From the NCBI GenBank assembly GCA_964534275.1, contig CAZHQG010000009.1, positions 59,234 to 123,233 on the forward strand: DNA of 64,000 nucleotides. The letters are read 5' to 3'. Origin of the DNA: HRBIN30 sp964534275 (lineage in GTDB: Bacteria > Desulfobacterota > Binatia > HRBIN30). Every line of letters begins with the position of its first letter. Positions within the stretch are counted from its first letter, which is position 1. Below the pieces are notes generated by a model, which did not search any database, had not been told where the DNA came from, and was given only the letters and a program-made list of their open reading frames with translations. Position numbers and translations under genes: made by a program. This document shows, piece after piece, positions 53,971 to 62,401 of the stretch.

Positions 53971-54210
53971 ATGCCGCTGTTCGAGTATCGCTGTCACGAC
54001 TGTGGAGCCGAATTCGAAGAGCTGGTGCGGTACGAGGAAGCCGACCGCATCACTTGCTCGTACTGCAAAAGCCTGCGGGTAGAGCGCTTGCTATCGAAGT
54101 TTGCCGTTAGTCGCGATGCGAGCCTGAGCGCGTCGGCAGAGCCTGGTCCCTGTGGCGCTTGTGGGGCGCCGCAACGCGGCATGTGCGCAATGGAACGTGG
54201 GGACTGGTGA
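53971..54210 (+). CDS. FmdB-type zinc ribbon protein
   Basis: A 79-residue protein: MPLFEYRCHDCGAEFEELV with a second pair ITCSYCKS makes the FmdB/CxxC_CxxC_SSSS zinc ribbon at residues 6-36. The C-terminus has extra cysteines PCGACGAPQRGMC. The family includes predicted regulatory or chaperone-like zinc proteins with no established function. Its stop codon overlaps the GTG start of the hydantoinase A gene (GTGA), indicating translational coupling and perhaps a joint role. ATG 53971 has GAAAGGGG upstream. Confidence 0.88.
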   Translation: MPLFEYRCHDCGAEFEELVRYEEADRITCSYCKSLRVERLLSKFAVSRDASLSASAEPGPCGACGAPQRGMCAMERGDW

Positions 54211-56210
54211 GCCGTACGCGTCCGCCAGCAACCCTGGTCGGCATCGACACCGGCGGCACGTTTACGGACTTGGTTGCCTGGGTCGACGGCCAGGTTCTCG
54301 TCCATAAGGTTCCCTCCACTCCGCACAACCCGGCGGAAGCCGTGTTGCGGGGTTTGCAGGAACTTCTTGGCGAGGCGCGTGGGTTTGCGGTGACCTACAG
54401 CTCCACGGTAGCCACGAACGCCCTTCTCGAGCGACGCGGGGCGCGGGTTGCCTTGCTGACCACGGCGGGGTTCGAAGACGTCATCGAGATCGGACGACAA
54501 AATCGCCCTGAACTGTACGCCCCAGAACCCCGGCGGCCGGAACCGCTCGTACCACGAGCTGCTCGCATTGGCGTTGCCGAGCGGATGCTGCATACGGGGC
54601 GGCCACTAGTTCCATTGCGTCCGCAGGCAATCGTTGCGGCGTTACGCAAGCTGAAGCAGCTGCAACCCGAATCCGTAGCCGTTTGCTTTTTGCACGCCTA
54701 TGCGAATCCGCAGCACGAGCGCCGCATCGGGCGGGCGCTTGCGCGCGCCGGCTATCCGTTCGTTTCCCTCTCGCATGTCCTGGCAAACGAGCACCGGGAG
54801 TACGAGCGCTTCAGCACCACGGTGATCAACGCGTACATCCAGCCTGTAATGGCCAAGCATCTCGACGCCTTGCAGCAGGCACTGCGGAAAAAGGATGTGC
54901 GGCTCCGAGTGCTACAGTCCAGCGGAGGGGCAGTTTCCGTCGACGTGGCTGCCAGTGAAGCGGTGCGCACGTGTTTGTCGGGACCGGCCGGTGGCGTGCG
55001 CGGCGCGTGGTCGGTGGCCACGTCGCTGGGCCTCCAGCAAGTCATCAGTTTCGACATGGGCGGCACGTCGACCGACGTGAGTCTGTTGCATGGCGGGGTG
55101 ACGACCACAAACGACTGGGCAATTGGCGGTTTTCCGCTGAAGGTGCCGGCGGTCGACGTGCACACGGTGGGTGCTGGCGGGGGCTCGCTTGCGTACTTGG
55201 ACGAGGGTGGACTTCTCAAAGTGGGGCCGCAAAGCGCCGGGGCCGATCCAGGCCCAGCTTGCTACGGGCGAGGTACCGAGCCTACCGTCACCGATGCCAA
55301 TCTGGTGCTCGGCCGCTTGGTTCCAGAGTTGTTTCTGGGCGGACGCATGCAACTCTTCCCCGAACGCGCCCGCGCTGCCATCGGCTCGCTGGCGCGCGCG
55401 CTCCGCAAAACAGTGGAAGAAACTGCGGAAGGAATCGTGTCCGTTGTGAACGCTGGCATGGAGCGCGCCATTCGAACCATCTCGGTGGAACGCGGGCACG
55501 ACCCGCGCCAGTGCGCTTTGGTTGCGTTTGGCGGCGCTGCGGGCCAGCATGCCTGCGCTCTGGCAGACGCACTGGGAATGGACACTGTGGTGGTGCCTGC
55601 ACTTCCCGGACTGCTGTCAGCGTGGGGCGCTCTGTTTGCGCCTTCGGAGCGCACGGCAGTCTACCCGGTGCTGGAACGCGATCCATCCTACGAACGTTTG
55701 CAAGCCTTGGCTGCGCGGCTCGTCGCGTCCGTGCAGGAGGACTTGCGCCGCGACGGCGTTGCCAACAAACGGCAGCACATTTCGGTGCAGTTGGAGGTCC
55801 GCTATCGTGGTCAATCCTTCGAACTCGCCGTACCGCTTCGGCCTGACTACCGCGGTGCGTTCGAGCGAGCACACCGACGATGGTATGGGTACGCCGATCC
55901 CGGGCGAAGCGTCGAGGTGGTGAACATCCGCGCCTTCGGCCGCGAGCGTGTCCGGCTCCCTGGGCGGCTGTCGCTGTCCGCCTTCTCCCGGAAGCCAACA
56001 CTGCTCCAGCAGAAGGTGTACGATCGTGGGCGCTGGTATCGTGTTCCGGTATTTCCACGCGATTCGTTCGCCGTTGGGGAAGCAATCCCCGGCCCGGCCC
56101 TCATCGTGGAACTCAGCGCAACGACATGGCTGCCCCCAGGTTGGGTGGTAGAGCGGGAGCAACGAGGTCACCTGGTCCTGCGACGACGAAGCCTGGCGAA
56201 GCGAGCGTAA
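54207..56210 (+). CDS. hyuA: Hydantoinase A/oxoprolinase N-domain protein
   Basis: A 667-residue protein of the HyuA/acetone carboxylase beta family. The GTG at 54207 is used because it overlaps the upstream stop and is followed directly by the ATPase-fold start TLVGIDTGGTFTDLVAW. Further motifs are TYSSTVATNALLERRGARVALLTTAGFEDV near 64-94, SFDMGGTSTDVSLL near 280, DVHTVGAGGGSLAY near 310, GPACYGRG near 347 and FGGAAGQHACALAD near 434. Such proteins hydrolyse ATP to open or phosphorylate cyclic amides or ketones, usually with a HyuB partner. No hyuB gene is next to it; a regulator follows 400 bases on. It is either partnered by a distant subunit or a different function. Confidence 0.9.
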   Translation: MSRTRPPATLVGIDTGGTFTDLVAWVDGQVLVHKVPSTPHNPAEAVLRGLQELLGEARGFAVTYSSTVATNALLERRGARVALLTTAGFEDVIEIGRQNRPELYAPEPRRPEPLVPRAARIGVAERMLHTGRPLVPLRPQAIVAALRKLKQLQPESVAVCFLHAYANPQHERRIGRALARAGYPFVSLSHVLANEHREYERFSTTVINAYIQPVMAKHLDALQQALRKKDVRLRVLQSSGGAVSVDVAASEAVRTCLSGPAGGVRGAWSVATSLGLQQVISFDMGGTSTDVSLLHGGVTTTNDWAIGGFPLKVPAVDVHTVGAGGGSLAYLDEGGLLKVGPQSAGADPGPACYGRGTEPTVTDANLVLGRLVPELFLGGRMQLFPERARAAIGSLARALRKTVEETAEGIVSVVNAGMERAIRTISVERGHDPRQCALVAFGGAAGQHACALADALGMDTVVVPALPGLLSAWGALFAPSERTAVYPVLERDPSYERLQALAARLVASVQEDLRRDGVANKRQHISVQLEVRYRGQSFELAVPLRPDYRGAFERAHRRWYGYADPGRSVEVVNIRAFGRERVRLPGRLSLSAFSRKPTLLQQKVYDRGRWYRVPVFPRDSFAVGEAIPGPALIVELSATTWLPPGWVVEREQRGHLVLRRRSLAKRA

Positions 56211-56616
56211 ACTGTGAGGGCCGACGGGGCGGCTGGCTCGCGTGAACCACGTCGGGCAACACACCATGCCCCCGGGGTCGCCTCGGCCACGCCTATGTGC
56301 CAGCCGGGGAGAGTCCCGTCGGCCTCACCTCGTCATGAACTCCTTTGATCGCAACGCGAGCAGGTTTCATCCATTCACCGCATGCAACAGCTGCCGTGAG
56401 TATCTACGAAACAGTGTTCGCGGGTCAATAGTTTGCTTTGTGCTAATGCGAGCACAAAATCATCCCCCTCGTGCCGGTGCTCCGACGCTCCCAAGGAGGC
56501 GGCCACTCGTTTGGCCTTCTTGTACGAGAAAACATTTGCTGGTAGCGAGAGTTCTCCAACCTTCAGCGACGGCAGATGCCGCGTTGGTTTCCAGAAGAAG
56601 GGGGAGTTTCGAGACG
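56211..56616. other. Intergenic region upstream of XRE regulator, no feature seen
   Basis: About 400 bases between the hydantoinase A stop and the XRE gene start. The reading frame of the XRE gene stays open upstream to 56242 but the sequence lacks protein-like features and a ribosome site. Base composition is slightly more AT-rich than the neighbouring genes around 56400-56470. I see no terminator. Confidence 0.45.
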
Positions 56617-57642
56617 ATGAACCAGGTGAACTTGGCCGACTTGGCTCAACGCCTCATCTGGCTCCGGAAACGCCGAGGTCTCACGCAAGAAGAGCTAGCG
56701 AAGCGCTGCCGCGCAGTCCGCACCCGACTCTTCTCAGCAGAGTGGTTGCCGCGTGTGCCGCACATCCGACGAGATCGCATTGCAAAGATCGAACTTGCCG
56801 CGTCTTCGAGCGCTAACGGAGCGCGGTCCATTTGGGACAACGAAATTCGCTTGCTCGCTGCCGCCCTCGACGTCCCGGAAACGTGGCTCCGCGGTAGCAC
56901 CAATGGCTGCGACGCGGTGTGGGACTGCGACATCGAACCAGCGCGAGCGCGCGCAATTGCCGATCTCATCGCCTTCCACGAGGAGTACGCCAGTGAACGC
57001 TGGACTTGGACTCGGGTGCTGCCTTGTTCCCTCCAATCCCCGGAGTTCCTTCGTCGGTACGCGAAAATCTGGGCGTCTTCGATTACCAGAGGAACAGCCG
57101 GGTACCAACATCGAGAACGGGTGGCAGAAAGCCTCCTGCTGATCGGCGAAGCCAACCGGCAACGAACATTACAGCTTCTGGCGGCAAAGAAACTCCAGTG
57201 GTTTGTCGCGCTTCCAACGGACACCATCAAATCCATTGCTCGCGGCTCCGATACATACAGCGGGATTTCTCCTTCGTTGCGCCTGCATTGCCTACGCGGA
57301 TTGGCGCAGCTGCTGGAGGGGTTCCAAGAAACACTGCACCTGGTACTGGTGGGCCAAGCGACCATCACTGGCAAGCCACCGTGGTTCGCGTCATACGAGG
57401 GTGTTTACGTGAGCGGCGGGCTAGCCGCGTGGACCGATTTCAATGGCATACGCTACCTCTCCGAGTCGCCTACTCTGGTCCAGACAATGCGGACGCGCGT
57501 GCAGGCGACCTTTGCCCAAGCCCGGTACAAAAGGCGCGAAGAGGTGCTCGCCTTCGTCCGCCACGAGATCGACGCACTGGCTACCGCCCTCGCTCGGCAC
57601 CGAACCAAGCCCGGCATCCGCGTGGTAGCGCGTTCTGCATAG
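56617..57642 (+). CDS. XRE-family helix-turn-helix protein with large C-terminal domain
   Basis: A 341-residue protein. ATG 56617 has GGGGGAG ten bases upstream; a longer frame open from 56242 lacks protein features. Residues about 6-80 form an XRE helix-turn-helix (LAQRLIWLRKRRGLTQEELAKRC) with an insert (LFSAEWLPRVPHIRRDRI) before the usual third helix region, followed by LLAAALDVPETWLRG. The remaining 260 residues are unlike common ligand domains I know; SLQSPEFLRRY, RVAESLLLIGEANRQR and LLAAKKLQWFVALP recall the DUF5753-type domain of actinobacterial Scr1-like antitoxin regulators, but only loosely. Function and targets unknown. Flanked by long non-coding stretches on both sides. Confidence 0.75.
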   Translation: MNQVNLADLAQRLIWLRKRRGLTQEELAKRCRAVRTRLFSAEWLPRVPHIRRDRIAKIELAASSSANGARSIWDNEIRLLAAALDVPETWLRGSTNGCDAVWDCDIEPARARAIADLIAFHEEYASERWTWTRVLPCSLQSPEFLRRYAKIWASSITRGTAGYQHRERVAESLLLIGEANRQRTLQLLAAKKLQWFVALPTDTIKSIARGSDTYSGISPSLRLHCLRGLAQLLEGFQETLHLVLVGQATITGKPPWFASYEGVYVSGGLAAWTDFNGIRYLSESPTLVQTMRTRVQATFAQARYKRREEVLAFVRHEIDALATALARHRTKPGIRVVARSA

Positions 57643-58158
57643 CTTCGCCGTCCGGAAACCGAAGATCGGCTCATCGACGCTCGCAAAACGCGGCAACGGG
57701 AACGTAAGCGCCCGTTCGGCCCGGCCCTCCGCGTTGCCCGCTAGCTCGCGACGTTCCAGTTTCAGCCCCGTACCGCGTCCGGCCTAAGCAGCGCAAAATT
57801 TCGAGCTTGCACCCAGTTCGCCACACGATGGGCAGTGCGTCCGCGGTCTGCGGCGATGCAGCAGTACACTCCATGGGGGTAGATCCCCGCACACTCTCCG
57901 CCCGCGCATGGATGGAGGCACCGTCCAGCCGTACACAGCCGCCCCAGACGATCTGCACAACCCACCAAGACCGCGCTCTAGTACTCGATACCTCTTTTGC
58001 ACACTAAGCGGCGGGGGTTCCTGCCCACGAACGCTCACCGACCGTGTGGCCTTGAGACACAGACCAAAACGCTCGCCTTGTCAGCATCGGTTTCCCTTCC
58101 CCTGCTAGGCTTTTGACTGGCAACCAGGTAAGCGAGCGATACGCGGAGGGCCCACCAG
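57643..58158. other. Intergenic stretch, no feature accepted
   Basis: About 515 bases between the XRE gene and the membrane protein gene. A cysteine-rich frame on the minus strand ending at 57784 has a CPSCG...KFC segment reminiscent of zinc ribbons, but it stops early and lacks a ribosome site. I regard it as a possible relic or chance. Otherwise no repeats or terminators were found. Confidence 0.45.
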
Positions 58159-59091
58159 ATGAGCCTCGAATCGCGAACAATGTCCAGAGAAGTCGCTTCG
58201 GAGAGCCGGGCTGTGATCGATGCAGTGCTCGGTTGGGTTTACACGGTACTGGCTTGGACCTTCGGCATCGTCGGGTTCGTGTTCTTTGCCTTTCCCGACG
58301 GAACGGTCGATGCGCTCAACGCTGTCGGATCGTGGTTTGGCTTTCCTCGAGCACCGCACCTGGCACACCGATTTTGGTTGAGCCTCGGAGTCGCGTACAT
58401 GGCGACGGTCACAGCGCTTGCCGCGTTCATCTCTCGCGCTCCCACAGAGCGGCGCCTCCTCATGCTCCCGCTCGCTGTCGGCAAGGCAACCAGCAGCCTG
58501 ACTTGCCTTTGGTTTTTCATCTTCCACGACCACTACTTCGTTTACCTTGCAAATTTTCTCGTCGACGCCTCTCTGGCTTTCCTGGCGTGGGGCACGTACC
58601 GGGCGTCGGAACCGAACGTACCTGGTCCCCTGTCCGCTCGCGCCCGCCGCACTCTGGTGGCCATTGGCGAGGCCTTGCTCGCATCCGGAGCGGGCGCGAA
58701 CCAGCACCCGGAGGTCATGAAGTTTGCCGAAGCGGTGGAAGCGCAGCTCCAAGCGCAAGGACCAATCGCACTTCGCGGCTTCGAATGGTTGCTGTGGTTC
58801 GTGGAAACGAGTCCGTTCTGGTTTCACGCCACGGTGCGTGCGTTCTCGGAGCTGCCCGTGGCTAGCCGCGTACGGATCCTCGAAGCCATGGAGCGCAGTC
58901 GCTGCACCGTGCGCCGCCAGGCTGCGCACGCGGTGAAACTGTTGTTCGGGCTTCACGCCTACAGCGACCCGGCGCTGCGAGCCGAGCTTCGAGTGGACGA
59001 CGACTGGCTTGCCACCCGGCTCCAACTCGCGCGCGAGCGACGCGAACGTGGGGAAAAGGGGCCATTCCCGGAACCTGTTCCAGTCGACTGA
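58159..59091 (+). CDS. Membrane protein paired with GMC oxidoreductase
   Basis: A 310-residue protein. Four hydrophobic helices lie in the first 150 residues (about 22-46, 68-92, 97-120, 123-142). The cytoplasmic C-terminal part (about 155-290) contains ARRTLVAIGEALLASGAGANQ and LWFVETSPFWFHATVRAFSELPVASRVRILEAMERS, resembling the small N-terminal domain of long-chain alcohol oxidases or gluconate dehydrogenase subunit 3. ATG 58159 has GGAGG nine bases upstream. It is eight bases ahead of the GMC oxidoreductase gene, so the two probably form a membrane-associated alcohol dehydrogenase or oxidase complex. Confidence 0.8.
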   Translation: MSLESRTMSREVASESRAVIDAVLGWVYTVLAWTFGIVGFVFFAFPDGTVDALNAVGSWFGFPRAPHLAHRFWLSLGVAYMATVTALAAFISRAPTERRLLMLPLAVGKATSSLTCLWFFIFHDHYFVYLANFLVDASLAFLAWGTYRASEPNVPGPLSARARRTLVAIGEALLASGAGANQHPEVMKFAEAVEAQLQAQGPIALRGFEWLLWFVETSPFWFHATVRAFSELPVASRVRILEAMERSRCTVRRQAAHAVKLLFGLHAYSDPALRAELRVDDDWLATRLQLARERRERGEKGPFPEPVPVD

Positions 59092-59099
59092 GCCTCGCC

Positions 59100-60602
59100 A
59101 TGCCGGTATACGACGCTCGCACTCTTGGCCGAGACCACCGAATCGTCGCGGACGCCGTGATCATTGGTACGGGCGCGGGCGGTGCGGTCGCTGCGGCGGA
59201 ACTCGCGCGGGCTGGTTGGCGGGTCGCGATGCTGGAGGAAGGAGGGTACTTCACGGGCACCCATCTCGAGGGCGACGTCCGCTTTGCGTTTGCCCGGCTC
59301 TATCGCGACGGAGGGCTTACGGGTACTGTGGGCCGTCCACCCATCATCGTACCCCTCGGGCGGTGTGTCGGGGGAACGACCACGATCAACAGCGGCACTT
59401 GCTATCGGACCCCAGATTTCGTGCTGGAGCACTGGGAGCGGGTGCTTGGCCTCGAAGGGGCAACGGAACTGGACGAGCACTACCGTGCTGTCGAGAAAGA
59501 CCTGCACATCGAACCCGTGCCGGACGAGTTTTACGGCCCCGCAAACAAGCTCATTCAAAACGCTGTGGAGCGTGTGCTCGGCTGGCGTGGCTCGCGGATC
59601 CCGCGCAATGCGCAAGGCTGCCTCGGTACTGGGCGTTGCGCCTTTGGCTGTCCGAGCGACGGCAAGCTCGCCATGAGTGTCAGCAAGGTGCCCGAGGCCA
59701 TTGCGCATGGTGCAGATCTCTGGGTTCATGCCCGAGCGCGCCGGATTTTGCTGGATGGCCGCAGAGCGTTCGGTGTCGTTGCAGATGCGCTCAGCGATGG
59801 CGGAAGGCCCACCGGGACGCGCATCGACATCCTCGCTCCGCTCGTGGTCGTGGCTGCAGGTGCGTTGCACACGCCTGCTCTGCTGCAAGCCTCGGGCGTG
59901 CGCCACCCCTGGCTCGGCCGCAACCTGCACCTCCACCCCGCCACGCGCGTGCTCGGGCTGTTTCCCGAACCCATTCGGGGCTGGCGAGAAGTGCCGCAGG
60001 CGTACAACATCGACGAGTTCATTCCCCAAGGTGTGTTCATCCAGGGGCAATTTGTCCCGCCCGAAGTTCAAGCGGCAGCCGTGCCTGGCTTCGGTGCCAC
60101 ATACCGCGAGCGCATGCGTGCCTTCGATCGCATGGCGAGCTTCGGTGCACTGATCAGCGACGAAAGTGCTGGGCGGGTGTGGAGTATTGGGCACAGCGGG
60201 CGGCCCCTGGCCTGGTACTCGCTGAACAGCCGCGACCGGCGCAAGCTCCTGTTCGCGATCGCACGCACCGCAGAGGCGTTTTTCGCTGCCGGTGCCCAGG
60301 AGGTGTACACGGGTGTGGCCGCGCTGCCCGTTTTGCGCAGCCGCACACAAATTGCTGAATTCGAGCGCTGTCGCGTTTCGCCGAGTCAAATCGAGGTCAT
60401 GGCCTTCCACCCAATGGGCACTGCCCGGTCCGGAGCACCTGAATGGTCGGTATGCGATCCATGGGGGAAGGTTTACGGCTACCACGGTCTCGCCGTTGCC
60501 GACGCGAGCCTGTTTCCCACGTCGAACCGAATCAATCCACAGCTCACGATCATGGCGCTGGTGCGCCGCAACGCCCACCACTGGGGCGCGCAGGGTTCCT
60601 GA
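59100..60602 (+). CDS. GMC-family FAD oxidoreductase (alcohol oxidase/dehydrogenase-like)
   Basis: A 500-residue flavoenzyme. The FAD-binding GTGAGGAVAAAELARAGWRV is near residue 23, GRCVGGTTTINSGTCYRTP near 88 is the GMC signature 1 region, and CAFGCPSDGKLAM near 181 resembles the cysteine-containing loop of long-chain alcohol oxidases. The C-terminus has VMAFHPMGTARSG near 432, with the catalytic His, and LAVADASLFPTSNRINPQLTIMAL near 465. The enzyme probably oxidises a long-chain or sterol alcohol to an aldehyde or ketone. It follows the membrane protein gene, which likely tethers it. Electron acceptor not evident. Confidence 0.9.
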   Translation: MPVYDARTLGRDHRIVADAVIIGTGAGGAVAAAELARAGWRVAMLEEGGYFTGTHLEGDVRFAFARLYRDGGLTGTVGRPPIIVPLGRCVGGTTTINSGTCYRTPDFVLEHWERVLGLEGATELDEHYRAVEKDLHIEPVPDEFYGPANKLIQNAVERVLGWRGSRIPRNAQGCLGTGRCAFGCPSDGKLAMSVSKVPEAIAHGADLWVHARARRILLDGRRAFGVVADALSDGGRPTGTRIDILAPLVVVAAGALHTPALLQASGVRHPWLGRNLHLHPATRVLGLFPEPIRGWREVPQAYNIDEFIPQGVFIQGQFVPPEVQAAAVPGFGATYRERMRAFDRMASFGALISDESAGRVWSIGHSGRPLAWYSLNSRDRRKLLFAIARTAEAFFAAGAQEVYTGVAALPVLRSRTQIAEFERCRVSPSQIEVMAFHPMGTARSGAPEWSVCDPWGKVYGYHGLAVADASLFPTSNRINPQLTIMALVRRNAHHWGAQGS

Positions 60603-60965
60603 ATGGCGCGGTTCCGCGTCGCCACCAGACCCAACCAGCCTTGCTTCGATCGGTTGCAGGAAGGGGGCTTGGCGCGCTCTTGCTCGATCAGCGCGGCAGG
60701 CGTCTGCACGCGTACGATCGACCGCGCACGAGCGGACCGTGTTCTCGGCGTTCCATGGACCGGAACGAGGCTCGGGCACACGGCAGCAGCCGGTCGCATC
60801 CCGTGCGCTACTCGCCCCCGGCACACGAGTGACAACGAACAGCACGTGCAAGGGAAGAGTGCGAATGGAACGCGGCGCGTGTCGAAGACGAGCGCGAAGA
60901 TTTCTCCCTACCTTTCTTCTGCGTGGGGGCGGTGGTAGCGACCACCGACGAAAGGAAGCTGCGCC
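60603..60965. other. Intergenic region, no feature seen
   Basis: About 360 bases between the GMC oxidoreductase and crotonase genes. Short open frames run through but have no ribosome site or recognisable domain. The crotonase ribosome site AAAGGAAG lies at its end near 60951. No terminator-like hairpin with a T-run is visible. Confidence 0.45.
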
Positions 60966-61739
60966 ATGGAGTCGAGCAGTGTGCGTGTGGAACGCAACGG
61001 GCCGGTATGGACGGTCATTCTTTCGCGTCCAGACCGCAAAAACGCGGTCGACCGCGCCACCGCCGCTCTCCTGGCCGACGCGTTCCGCGCGTTCGAGGCC
61101 GACGGCGAGGCCCGCGTGGCTGTGCTTTGGGGAGAAGGCGGTACCTTTTGCGCGGGCGCCGATCTCAAGGCAGTTGCCGAGGGCCGAGGAAATACAGTCA
61201 GTCCCGACGGAGATGGCCCTATGGGCCCCACGCGGATGTTGCTTGGGAAGCCTGTGATTGCCGCCGTCGCGGGCTACGCCGTGGCTGGTGGGTTGGAGCT
61301 GGCGCTGTGGTGCGATTTGCGGGTTGCAGAAGAGTCGGCCGTATTGGGCGTGTTCTGCCGGCGTTGGGGTGTCCCATTGATCGACGGGGGCACGGTGCGG
61401 CTGCCGCGCTTGATTGGGCTGAGCCGAGCGTTGGATCTCATTTTGACCGGCCGCCCAGTATCGGCTCGCGAGGCGTTGGAAATGGGGCTCGTAAACCGGG
61501 TGGTGCCCGATGGCACCAGCCGGGCGCACGCCGAGGAGCTCGCGCATCAGCTCGCCCGCTTTCCTCAGGCATGCTTGCGTCACGACCGGCTTTCCGCATA
61601 CGAGCAAGACGGGCTTTCACTCGAGGCTGCGATGCAAAACGAATTTCGTCATGGAACCGAAACGCTCGCGAGCGGCGAGTCGGTTGCCGGAGCCCGGGAG
61701 TTTGCGGCGGGCAAAGGCCGGCACGGCTCGTTCGAGTGA
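60966..61739 (+). CDS. Enoyl-CoA hydratase/isomerase (crotonase family)
   Basis: A 257-residue crotonase. ATG 60966 has AAAGGAAG upstream. The oxyanion-hole segments are LSRPDRKNAVDRA near 20 and GTFCAGADLKAVAEG near 59-73; AVAGYAVAGGLELALWCDLRVA near 98 is the second. The general catalytic position following this reads GVFCRRWGVPLIDGGTVRLPRLIG: the Glu seen in classical hydratases is not obvious at either site (Asp in IDGG). It may be an isomerase or a hydratase with altered chemistry. It is 42 bases before the GST gene; with GST and LLM oxidoreductase it forms a likely operon. Confidence 0.9.
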   Translation: MESSSVRVERNGPVWTVILSRPDRKNAVDRATAALLADAFRAFEADGEARVAVLWGEGGTFCAGADLKAVAEGRGNTVSPDGDGPMGPTRMLLGKPVIAAVAGYAVAGGLELALWCDLRVAEESAVLGVFCRRWGVPLIDGGTVRLPRLIGLSRALDLILTGRPVSAREALEMGLVNRVVPDGTSRAHAEELAHQLARFPQACLRHDRLSAYEQDGLSLEAAMQNEFRHGTETLASGESVAGAREFAAGKGRHGSFE

Positions 61740-61781
61740 ACGGCCCGCGATGGCGAGAACCAAAACAAGCAGGAGGGACCG

Positions 61782-62390
61782 ATGAAAATTTACGATTCCC
61801 AGTTGGCGCCCAATCCGCGGCGGGTACGAATTTTTCTGGCGGAAAAAGGGATTCAGGTGCCTTACGAGCAAGTGGACATTGTCAGTGGTGCAAACCGCTC
61901 GCCGGAGTTCCGCAAGAAGAACCCGATGGGAACGGTGCCTGTGTTGGAACTCGACGATGGCACCTGCATTGCCGAAAGCGTGGCCATCTGCCGCTATTTC
62001 GAGGAGCTCTATCCCGAGCCTCCACTCATGGGTCGCGACGCGCGCGACCGCGCCATCGTAGAAATGTGGCAGCGGCGGATGGAGCTGCACGTGTTTCTTC
62101 CGATCGCGCAGGTGTTCCGCAACTGTCATCCATTCTTTGCCGGACGCATTCGTCAGGTGCCAGAGTGGGGGCAAGTCAATCGCGAGTGGGCGCTCGAGGC
62201 GCTGGCATGGCTCGACCAAGAGCTTGCCACACGGCCCTTTATTGCCGGCGATGCGTACACGATTGCCGACATCACCGCGCTTTGCGGCATCGATTTCGGG
62301 CGAGTGTCGGACATTCGCATCCAGCCAGAACAGAAAAACCTCAAGCGTTGGTACGACGAAGTGTCGTCGCGACCAAGTGCGAAAGCCTAG
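61782..62390 (+). CDS. Glutathione S-transferase family protein
   Basis: A 202-residue GST with thioredoxin-fold N-domain (MKIYDSQLAPNPRRVRIFLAEKG; NPMGTVPVLELDDGTCIAESVAICRYFEE at about 47-75) and helical C-domain (AIVEMWQRRMEL, ATRPFIAGDAYTIADITALCGIDFGR). The Ser-like active site around SQLAPNPRR fits a beta- or theta-class enzyme. GGAGGGACC precedes the ATG. It is 11 bases ahead of the LLM oxidoreductase gene. Such GSTs may detoxify electrophiles, for example epoxides or CoA thioesters, arising from neighbouring enzymes. Glutathione use implies a non-actinobacterial host. Confidence 0.92.
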   Translation: MKIYDSQLAPNPRRVRIFLAEKGIQVPYEQVDIVSGANRSPEFRKKNPMGTVPVLELDDGTCIAESVAICRYFEELYPEPPLMGRDARDRAIVEMWQRRMELHVFLPIAQVFRNCHPFFAGRIRQVPEWGQVNREWALEALAWLDQELATRPFIAGDAYTIADITALCGIDFGRVSDIRIQPEQKNLKRWYDEVSSRPSAKA

Positions 62391-62401
62391 TGGGGGCAAC
62401 G

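Noticed and set aside
57784..58038. Minus-strand frame ending with CPSCG...KFC, considered as a zinc-ribbon gene
   Set aside because: It stops before the second cysteine pair, has no ribosome site and no similarity upstream. At best it is a relic of a zinc-ribbon gene.
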